From: Gillisella vitis
Lineage (GTDB): Bacteria; Pseudomonadota; Alphaproteobacteria; Rhizobiales; Rhizobiaceae
Direction: 5' to 3'
Length of the DNA: 64,000 nt
Assembly: GCA_009744235.1 (NCBI GenBank)
Contig: WPHV01000004.1
Location: forward strand, 310,001 to 374,000
This document shows, in pieces, positions 57,255 to 64,000 of the stretch. The stretch's first letter is position 1; each line of letters starts with the position of its first letter. The position numbers and the translations under genes are program-made. Under the pieces are notes generated by a model. It was not told the origin of the DNA. It was given only the letters and a program-made list of their open reading frames with translations, and did no database searches.

Positions 57255-59111
57255 GTGAAAAATATCAAAGTCGCATCATCACTTGCCGCAATACTCTGTC
57301 TTATCGCTGGCTCGGCCAGCGCCCAGAGCCTTGTCTATACGGATCAGGGTAAGAATTGGTCCGCCATGGATCGAGCGATCTATTACACCCAGGACCAGGG
57401 ATCGCGCCTGATGCCGCTTTCCTGGATGCAGGCGCTCACCTTACCGGATGGCACGCCGTTTCTCGCCGATAATCTGGCGCGATATGGCTATCTGACAATG
57501 GATGGCCCCAATAACGGGCTTCCGGTTGGTTTTACCGTAACGGGACCGGATTCCCGCAAGGAGGTGGGCATGACTTGCGCCGCCTGCCACACGAGGGAAA
57601 TTGCCGTTTCCAACATCCGATACCGCATTGATGGCGGGCCAGCACTCTCCGATTTTCATAGCTTCTTGCTGGATCTGGATGCAGCCACACAGAAACTCGT
57701 CGTCGATCCCGCCGCCTTTGATCGTTTTGCCAAGACGGTGCTGGGAACAGACTATCAAGATCCTAGCAGCCGCGCGCAATTTCAGGTCGATTTTACGCTT
57801 TGGGCACAACGCTACCATGCTATCGTCAGCAAGGGCGTTCCCCATGACAGTTGGGGTGTTGGCCGACTGGACGCAGTAGGCATGATCTTCAACCGGCTCA
57901 CGGGCCTTGATCTCGGTCCGCCGCCATCACGGTTGATAGAAGACAATATCCAGCCCGCCGATGCCCCGGTCCGTTATCCGTTCCTGTGGAATGCCGCCAT
58001 CCAGGACCGGACCCAATGGCCAGGCTTTGCCGCCAATGGCAGCGATATTCTGGGCTTGGCGCGCAATGTGGGTGAAGTCTATGGGGTGTTCGGTGTTTTC
58101 GAACCCACCAAGGAAAAATGGTCGCTGCTCGGCTATGATTATTTGAAGGGTAACTCCCTCAACTTTGATGGGCTCAGCACTTTGGAGGATCTGATCAAGC
58201 AGATGGGGCCGCCCAAATACCCCTTTCCCGTCGATGCGACGCTTGCCAGCAAAGGCGAGACACTTTTCAACACTTGGCGCGGTACCAATGGAAATGGCAG
58301 CAGTTGTTTCGATTGCCATGGACAGAAGCCCGGCACGCCCTCGCTCGGTAATGCCACCTGGGCCACACCCCTGGTGGATGTCGGAACTGATAGCCGTGAA
58401 TATAATGTCATGAACTGGACAGCATCACCCGGTGTGATGACCGGCGCCCGCATTCCCTTCGCCAACGACAAACTCGCCGCAACCTCACCGTCCATCGATA
58501 TTCTGACCGTTGCGGTCGAAGGCAGCATTCTACAGCATTATGCCGAGAGCATTTTCGATCTGCGCGACCTGAAATTTCCGTTGTTGCAGAGCGCCATCGA
58601 CGATGCGTTCGAATCGAAGCTGCCAGAGCTCAACCTGTCCTCGGATCTCAGGGAATTGAAGAATGCCTTCCCTCGCTCGCAGGGTCAGACATTGGCTGCG
58701 GTCCAGGCAAAAATCTCCACCGCAAGGGCAAATGCCGCGCTCAAAGCGACCGGAACCACAGCTGGCCAGGCACCGGATTCGTCGAATTCTCCCACCACCG
58801 AATTCAAATACGAGTCCCGGGTTCTCTACGGCATTTGGGCGACGGCGCCTTATCTGCACAACGGTTCAGTTCCAACCCTTGCCGATCTGCTGAAATCGAC
58901 CGCCCAGAGACCGCAGAAATTCGCTGTCGGTGCCGATTATGACCCGAAGCTCGTCGGCATCGCCGCCACGCAAACCGGGTTGAATACGATCACGCAGACA
59001 ACGGATTGCAGTAACCGAAATTCCGGCAATAGCCGCTGCGGCCACGAGTTCGGCACCGACCTGTCCGACAATGACAAGGTGGCACTGCTCGAATATCTGA
59101 AGACGCTGTAA
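57255..59111 (+). CDS. RoxA-like dihaem c-type cytochrome
   Basis: 618 residues from the GTG at 57255, with GAGGGGGG about 5 nt ahead; an ATG at 57237 lies inside that stretch. Signal peptide KNIKVASSLAAILCLIAGSASA cut before QSLVY. Two haem motifs, CAACH (about 110) and CFDCH (about 350). The run APYLHNGSVPTLADLL with YGIWAT before it, and a late pair of Cys (TDCSNR, SRCGHEF) that may form a disulfide, resemble rubber oxygenases RoxA/RoxB and MauG-like dihaem proteins. Size fits RoxA (about 650). It is exported and oxidises or peroxidises something; the substrate is not readable. No neighbouring cytochrome maturation genes. Confidence 0.8.
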   Translation: MKNIKVASSLAAILCLIAGSASAQSLVYTDQGKNWSAMDRAIYYTQDQGSRLMPLSWMQALTLPDGTPFLADNLARYGYLTMDGPNNGLPVGFTVTGPDSRKEVGMTCAACHTREIAVSNIRYRIDGGPALSDFHSFLLDLDAATQKLVVDPAAFDRFAKTVLGTDYQDPSSRAQFQVDFTLWAQRYHAIVSKGVPHDSWGVGRLDAVGMIFNRLTGLDLGPPPSRLIEDNIQPADAPVRYPFLWNAAIQDRTQWPGFAANGSDILGLARNVGEVYGVFGVFEPTKEKWSLLGYDYLKGNSLNFDGLSTLEDLIKQMGPPKYPFPVDATLASKGETLFNTWRGTNGNGSSCFDCHGQKPGTPSLGNATWATPLVDVGTDSREYNVMNWTASPGVMTGARIPFANDKLAATSPSIDILTVAVEGSILQHYAESIFDLRDLKFPLLQSAIDDAFESKLPELNLSSDLRELKNAFPRSQGQTLAAVQAKISTARANAALKATGTTAGQAPDSSNSPTTEFKYESRVLYGIWATAPYLHNGSVPTLADLLKSTAQRPQKFAVGADYDPKLVGIAATQTGLNTITQTTDCSNRNSGNSRCGHEFGTDLSDNDKVALLEYLKTL

Positions 59112-59137
59112 TAAAATACGCCACTGAAAACAAACAA

Positions 59138-59160
59138 CGGGACCGGTTTATCCGGTCCCG
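59138..59160 (+). terminator. Hairpin after the dihaem cytochrome gene
   Basis: CGGGACCGG-TTTAT-CCGGTCCCG, perfect 9-base arms, no T run. Confidence 0.55.
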
Positions 59161-59176
59161 CTGCATAGAAGAGGCT

Positions 59177-59195
59177 CTCAAGCCTTTAATACATT
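59177..59195. repeat. Fragment of the hairpin repeat, copy 3
   Basis: CTCAAGCCTTTAATACATT matches the loop of the 44205 repeat in 17 of 19 bases; no arms are kept. Confidence 0.45.
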
Positions 59196-59224
59196 GACGT
59201 TAGGCGACATTTTTCCGACCAAAA

Positions 59225-59866
59225 TTACGGGTCCAACCGTCGAAAATCGCGGCTTTCAGGGTCCATTACCCATAATTCGCCGTTGGAGATATCGAACCAG
59301 GCACCATGGATGGCCAGCTTGCCCTCCTCTTCCAAAGCCCGGACATTGGGAAAGGTGCGCAGGTTTTCAATAGAATTGCGGATAGAGATCCGCTCCATGG
59401 CCGTCTGGCGCTCAGCATCGGTCATGACAGAAGCATTCTGAAGCTGCTCGGCGGCAGGCTTGATCAGGTTCATCCATTTTCCAATGAAATCACCAGGAGA
59501 CAGCGGCTCGGAATCCGGGTCCAATGCAGCGCGGATACCACCGCAGCGCCCATGCCCCATGACAATGATGTTCTCGACCTTCAATGCCTGGACGGCAAAT
59601 TCGAGCGCCGCAGAGGTTGAGTGATATTGGCCGTCCGGCTCATAGGGCGGCACCATATTGGCGACATTGCGCACCACGAACAATTCACCCGGACCACAGT
59701 CGAAGATGGTTTCAGGGGCCGATCGGGAATCGCAACAGGCGACAATCATGGTTTTGGGGTTCTGGCCCTGCTCGGCCAAAACGCGATACCGGTCCCGCTC
59801 GTCGCTGTAGCGGCCGTTCATGAAGTTGCTGTAACCGGCGAGAAGGGAGGCTGGAAAATCTGTCAT
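59225..59866 (-). CDS. Beta-class carbonic anhydrase
   Basis: 213 residues. Zinc ligands Cys in VACCDSRSAPE (about 44) and His/Cys in GHGRCGGIRAAL (about 103-106); the Asp-Arg pair of CDSR is present. It interconverts CO2 and bicarbonate in the cytoplasm. C-terminal IHGAWFDISNGELWVMD is typical. Single gene on the minus strand. Confidence 0.93.
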   Translation of the reverse strand: MTDFPASLLAGYSNFMNGRYSDERDRYRVLAEQGQNPKTMIVACCDSRSAPETIFDCGPGELFVVRNVANMVPPYEPDGQYHSTSAALEFAVQALKVENIIVMGHGRCGGIRAALDPDSEPLSPGDFIGKWMNLIKPAAEQLQNASVMTDAERQTAMERISIRNSIENLRTFPNVRALEEEGKLAIHGAWFDISNGELWVMDPESRDFRRLDP

Positions 59867-59937
59867 AGCTCTGGATTATCGCGGCGCAGCACGGTTGACA
59901 AGCAAGGAAAACCACCAGTATCCGCGGCCTTCACACG

Positions 59938-60816
59938 TCATGGGCGAACTGGCCTGCTGGCCGGATGCAGCAGTCTGCGAATTTGCACCAACGCCATCGG
60001 CGTGATCAGGCTCGATTGGTCCTGCTCCAGGGTCAGTTCGTCACTCTGGCGCTTCAGCGAGCGGGCCAGCACCTCGTATACGCTGGCTGTCGCCAGTTGC
60101 AGGGCCTTTTCCTCGCTGTGCTCTTGGAGAAGCCTGGCCAGAAGCAGCGCCGAAAACAGATCGCCCAACCCATTCGGCACCCCGTCCATCGCCCGGTGTT
60201 CGGCCAGAAGCGCATTGCGGTTCGACAGGAGCAGGTTGCCGATACTGCCCGTCATCATCGGAACAGCCGAGGTGACGGCCATCAGCGACGGCCCGAGCGA
60301 CAGGGCCGCATCGATAATCGCGGCATTGGTTTCCAGCCCGGCACCGGCCATCCAGGCCAGTTCATAGCGGTTGGGCGTGGCGATATCGGCCAGTGGGATC
60401 AAGTGATCGCGGATCGCAACCGCCGTTGCCTCCGGAACGTAGAGGCCTTGCAGATCGCCGATGACAGGATCGCAGAGATAAACGAGATCAGGATTTTGCT
60501 GCTTCAACGCCTGAACCAGCCGAGCAACCGCAAGCGGCTGGCGCGCGCTACCGAAATAACCCGTCATGACTGCCTTGACCTCGGACAGCCATGGCGCGCG
60601 GATCAGATCATCAATGGCCGCATCGAAGACGTCGTCGGGAAAGCTCATCCGGGTGGAAGGACCATGACCCGGATGCCAGGGCAAGACCACAGTTGGCATG
60701 GACCAGACCGGGAAGCCAAGACTTTCAAGCGCGAAGACGGCGGCACGATTGCCGACCGATCCGCGAATGACATGGCTGGAAATGGCGATAACAGCACCGA
60801 CTGGGCTTTCGGACAT
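59938..60816 (-). CDS. pdxY: Pyridoxal kinase PdxY
   Basis: 292 residues, ribokinase fold. N-terminal AISSHVIRGSVGNRAAVFAL and PTVVLPWHPGHG bind pyridoxal; VYLCDPVIGDLQGLYVPE and TPNRYELAWMAGA precede the ATP site; the anion-hole GDLFSALLLARLL with catalytic Asp is near the end. It salvages pyridoxal to pyridoxal phosphate, the cofactor used by the oxoamine synthase in this window (a general need, not a link). Divergent from the glutamate dehydrogenase gene. Confidence 0.93.
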   Translation of the reverse strand: MSESPVGAVIAISSHVIRGSVGNRAAVFALESLGFPVWSMPTVVLPWHPGHGPSTRMSFPDDVFDAAIDDLIRAPWLSEVKAVMTGYFGSARQPLAVARLVQALKQQNPDLVYLCDPVIGDLQGLYVPEATAVAIRDHLIPLADIATPNRYELAWMAGAGLETNAAIIDAALSLGPSLMAVTSAVPMMTGSIGNLLLSNRNALLAEHRAMDGVPNGLGDLFSALLLARLLQEHSEEKALQLATASVYEVLARSLKRQSDELTLEQDQSSLITPMALVQIRRLLHPASRPVRP

Positions 60817-61053
60817 GGACGGATGAAACCTCGTGAACGTGTGATCCTACTCGACGCTTTTGAGGTCATTTTGTCAAATTTTGATGGCTGTCAGCGAAAA
60901 TTCGACCGCTTTTTGGGATTTTGTCTTCAGAAAAATGAAAAAAACAAAAATTCGGCTTGTGGAACCCACATTTGCCCTAACAGATATGATTCTGAAATCA
61001 CTGGTGGTGCACAGTGACGATGATACCGCAGCAAAATGCCTTGGAGGAAAGTC

Positions 61054-64000
61054 GTGGTTGCAGCAAAACGGGTAAAACGGGACCAGCTCTTTGAGCTTGC
61101 CAGATCAACAGCCGGAGAAAACCAGCCCGGCCTCATCGATCCGGCTGCCTTGTTCGGACGTGCCAGCGATGACGATCTACAGCATTACGATGCCGCGATG
61201 CTTCGGGCCGCAGCGCTTCGCGCCAGCCAGGATCTGCAAGACTGGCAGGGGCAAGACAGGCAGGAGAAGGGAGCGCAGGTGCGCATTGCCCCGGTCGAAG
61301 GCATCGCCGCCGATGGTGCAAGCCTCAGCGTGCTGTCCATCGTCGACCGCAACAAGCCGTTTCTCTACGATTCTGTCATGGGCGAGGTCACGAGCCAATT
61401 CCGTGACATTCATCTCACCATCCACCCCATTCTGGTCCAGACGGAGGGCCGCTGGGCACTCGCCGACACTCAGACCGAGGCCAGCGACCGGGTCAGCTAT
61501 ATCCAGCTGCATCTGGCGCCCTTGAACGAAGATCAAGCCAAAGGGCTTGCGGAACGGCTACAATCCGTCGTTGCCCAAGTTGGCACTGTTTCCAACGACT
61601 GGCAGCCGATGATCTCGCTGCTGGACAGCGCCATGGCCGAATTGACAGAACAGGCCAATGTCAAACGCAAGACGGAACGAGCTGAAGCCATCGCCTTTCT
61701 CGAATGGCTGCGCGACGATAACTTCACCTTCCTCGGCATGCGCGAATATCTCTATTCCGGCGAAGGCGCGAACGCCAAGCTGGAGCGCGACAAGGGCCGG
61801 GGATTGGGCATCCTCTCCGATCCCAATGTTCTGGTGTTGCGCCAGGGCCGCAATGCGGTGACGACCACCCCGGAAATTCTAGCCTTTCTTCAAGGGACAG
61901 ATGACCTGATCGTCACCAAGGCCAATGTGAAATCCGTGGTGCATCGCCGCGCCTATATGGATTATATCGGTATCAAACGCTTCGATGCTTCGGGCAAGGT
62001 TGTCGGTGAATTGCGGGTCGTCGGCCTGTTCACAGCCACCGCCTATACCCATTCCGTCAATCACATTCCTCTGCTGCGCGCCAAGGTCGAAAAGGTCACC
62101 GAACAGTTCAATTTCGACCCTTTGAGCCATTCCGGGCGGATATTGCAGAACACGCTGGAATCCTATCCCCGCGATGACCTGTTCCAGATCGATACCGAAA
62201 CGCTTTCGCGCTTCTGCGAGCAGATCATGGATCTGAGCGAGCGGCCAAGGGTGCGCGTGCTGCAACGCATCGACCATTTCGACCGTTTCGTCTCATTGCT
62301 GGTTTTCGTACCCCGCGAGGAATATAACTCGCTGGTGCGCGAGAAGATCGGCGCCTATTTCACCAATGTCTACGATGGCCGTCTCTCGGCCTATTATCCG
62401 GCTTTCCCGGAAGGTGGCGTGGCGCGGGTGCATTTCATCATCGGCCGTTCGGAAGGCAAGACACCGCGTATCGCCCAGAACAAGCTGGAAGAGGCGGTCA
62501 AGGCGATTACCGCCCGATGGGATGACCGCTTCGCCAGCCTTGCGCCGCCAAAATCACCGCAACTGGTCGTCAGCCGCGCTTTCGAGGATGCATTCTCACC
62601 GGAAGAAACCGTCGCCGATCTCAGCCATATCCAGACCTGCCTGTCCGGCGCGAAAGCCTCCATCGCCTTCCACAATCGCCAGACGGCGGAAGGCCAGACG
62701 CTTTATCTCAAAGTGTTCCACGCCGGTCATCACCTGCCGCTGTCGCGGCGCGTGCCGCTGCTGGAAAATCTCGGCTTCAGTGTCGTCAGCGAGCGAACCT
62801 TCGACATTACCGTCAAGGGTACTGGCCAAGCCGCTGGCAAGACCGGGGAACAGCTGGTGGTGCTGCATGACATGGAGCTGGCGGTTCGTGCTGGCCAGGA
62901 GTTCGACATTGCCCGGCATGGCGCCCGCGTGGAGGCCACATTCCTCGCTGTGTTCAACGGCGTGGTCGATAACGATGCCTTCAACCGGCTGGTGCTGAGC
63001 ACCGGGCTGAATGTCGGCGAAGTGGCTATTCTGCGCGCCTATGCGGCCTATCTGCGCCAGGCGGGCCTGGTCTATTCCCTCACCTATATTGCCGAAACAC
63101 TGAACAAATATCCTGAGATCACCGCCGATCTCTTCACCCTGTTCCACCAGTCTTTCGATCCGAAGCTTTCTGAAAAATCGCGTCCGCGCAAACTGGCGGA
63201 ACTGCGCGACGGTATTGAGACGGCGCTCGCCTCCGTGCCGAGCCTGGATGAGGACCGTATCTTGCGGCGTTACCAGAACGCTGTTGATTCGACCCTTCGC
63301 ACCAATTATTTCCAGAAAAGCCCCTCTTCGCAGAAAAACAGCAGCAGCAATGTCAAGCCAATGCTGGCTTTCAAATTCGACCCGCAGCAATTGGACGGCC
63401 TGCCGCAACCGCGTCCGTTCCGGGAAATGTTTGTCTATGGGGTGGAGGTCGAGGGCGTGCATCTGCGCTTCGGTAAGGTCGCCCGTGGCGGCCTGCGATG
63501 GTCGGACCGCGCCCAGGATTACCGCACCGAAGTGCTCGGCCTCGTCAAGGCGCAGCAGGTCAAGAATGCGGTAATCGTGCCTGTTGGCGCCAAGGGCGGC
63601 TTTTTTCCCCGGCAATTGCCAAGCCCCGCCAACCGTGAAGACTACCTGCGGATGGGCCGTGAAGCCTATATGACCTATATCCGCACGCTGCTGTCGATCA
63701 CCGACAATATCAGGGATGGCGCGGTCGTCGCCCCCGCTGATACGGTGCGGCTGGATGGAGATGATCCCTATTTCGTCGTCGCCGCCGACAAAGGCACGGC
63801 AACCTTTTCCGATACGGCCAACGGTTTGGCCCGCGAGGCCGGGTTCTGGCTGGACGATGCCTTCGCGTCCGGCGGCTCCGCTGGCTATGACCACAAGAAA
63901 ATGGGCATCACCGCCCGCGGCGCCTGGGAAGCTGCCAAGCGGCATTTCCGCGAAATGGGTGTCGATATCCAGAAGACGCCCTTCACGGTCGCAGGCGTTG
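61054..64000 (+). CDS. gdhB: NAD-specific glutamate dehydrogenase, large type (runs off window)
   Basis: 982 codons seen from a GTG at 61054 with GGAGGAA 7 nt ahead; full members have about 1600. N-terminal part (DPAALFGRASDDDLQHYDA, then NKPFLYDSVMGEVTSQ) has the ACT-like domains of the bacterial NAD-GDH family. The catalytic region begins near residue 800: HLRFGKVARGGLRWSDR, then AQQVKNAVIVPVGAKGGFFP with the substrate lysine. Then ITDNIRDGAVVAP and AGYDHKKMGITARGAWE, near the window end. It oxidises glutamate to 2-oxoglutarate and ammonia. The C-terminal third lies outside. Confidence 0.95.
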   Translation, partial: MVAAKRVKRDQLFELARSTAGENQPGLIDPAALFGRASDDDLQHYDAAMLRAAALRASQDLQDWQGQDRQEKGAQVRIAPVEGIAADGASLSVLSIVDRNKPFLYDSVMGEVTSQFRDIHLTIHPILVQTEGRWALADTQTEASDRVSYIQLHLAPLNEDQAKGLAERLQSVVAQVGTVSNDWQPMISLLDSAMAELTEQANVKRKTERAEAIAFLEWLRDDNFTFLGMREYLYSGEGANAKLERDKGRGLGILSDPNVLVLRQGRNAVTTTPEILAFLQGTDDLIVTKANVKSVVHRRAYMDYIGIKRFDASGKVVGELRVVGLFTATAYTHSVNHIPLLRAKVEKVTEQFNFDPLSHSGRILQNTLESYPRDDLFQIDTETLSRFCEQIMDLSERPRVRVLQRIDHFDRFVSLLVFVPREEYNSLVREKIGAYFTNVYDGRLSAYYPAFPEGGVARVHFIIGRSEGKTPRIAQNKLEEAVKAITARWDDRFASLAPPKSPQLVVSRAFEDAFSPEETVADLSHIQTCLSGAKASIAFHNRQTAEGQTLYLKVFHAGHHLPLSRRVPLLENLGFSVVSERTFDITVKGTGQAAGKTGEQLVVLHDMELAVRAGQEFDIARHGARVEATFLAVFNGVVDNDAFNRLVLSTGLNVGEVAILRAYAAYLRQAGLVYSLTYIAETLNKYPEITADLFTLFHQSFDPKLSEKSRPRKLAELRDGIETALASVPSLDEDRILRRYQNAVDSTLRTNYFQKSPSSQKNSSSNVKPMLAFKFDPQQLDGLPQPRPFREMFVYGVEVEGVHLRFGKVARGGLRWSDRAQDYRTEVLGLVKAQQVKNAVIVPVGAKGGFFPRQLPSPANREDYLRMGREAYMTYIRTLLSITDNIRDGAVVAPADTVRLDGDDPYFVVAADKGTATFSDTANGLAREAGFWLDDAFASGGSAGYDHKKMGITARGAWEAAKRHFREMGVDIQKTPFTVAGV

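Noticed and set aside
1..64000. rRNA, tRNA, prophage or full insertion sequence
   Set aside because: No tRNA-like cloverleaf arms, rRNA stretches, integrase or transposase were recognised on reading both strands.

Overview
The window reads as chromosomal DNA of a Rhizobiaceae alphaproteobacterium, most like Agrobacterium/Allorhizobium (A. vitis-like). The grounds are high GC, typical rhizobial housekeeping neighbourhoods (phaR-phaA-phaB, leuD-leuB, an SUV3-like helicase with S4 protein, FdxA and CarD, a large NAD-glutamate dehydrogenase), DUF3309 and glycine-zipper small proteins, and short palindromic elements of the rhizobial RIME kind. No rRNA, tRNA, CRISPR array, prophage or full insertion sequence was seen. 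Species assignment is inference.

Layout. 1-11,581 (minus strand): one chemotaxis operon transcribed right to left: response regulator with HD-GYP domain, STAS protein, cheY, cheA, cheW, three tandem MCP genes, a second cheW, cheR, and the first codons of cheB at the window edge. Many junctions are 4-bp stop/start overlaps. 11,999-17,802: a flavoprotein, the bifunctional proline catabolic enzyme PutA and its divergent Lrp-type regulator, and a small conserved-looking protein. 17,919-18,905: two palindromic elements. The second is a 101-bp insertion that breaks a yigZ/IMPACT gene and whose removal restores its frame exactly.

18,922-28,835 (minus strand) is the most interesting locus: a single-module, highly reducing type I polyketide synthase (KS-AT-DH-degenerate MT-ER-KR-ACP, no thioesterase), a possible tiny membrane peptide, a PLP-dependent alpha-oxoamine synthase of the serine palmitoyltransferase type, and a short-chain reductase of the 3-ketosphinganine reductase type. 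This is the same enzyme logic as fungal sphinganine-analogue toxins (fumonisin, AAL toxin): a PKS-bound acyl chain is released by decarboxylative condensation with an amino acid, and the ketone is then reduced. From memory, a PKS gene and the predicted aminotransferase gene just downstream of it are needed for tobacco hypersensitive response and grape necrosis in A. vitis F2/5; this locus has the same arrangement. A divergent MFS exporter gene lies beside it.

29,364-46,149: MFS exporter, ispG, an OmpA-type lipoprotein, LysE exporter, farnesyl diphosphate synthase, monofunctional transglycosylase, a glutathione S-transferase, rpmF, the polyhydroxybutyrate genes phaR/phaA/phaB, two tiny envelope proteins, the helicase, S4 protein, fdxA and carD. 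46,282-64,000: a soluble MCP-like protein, a CoA-ester lyase pair, leuD, leuB, a PAP2 phosphatase, a sugar-porter-like MFS protein with a large periplasmic insert, asd, a lytic transglycosylase, a RoxA-like dihaem cytochrome, carbonic anhydrase, pyridoxal kinase, and the first two thirds of NAD-glutamate dehydrogenase, which runs off the right edge.
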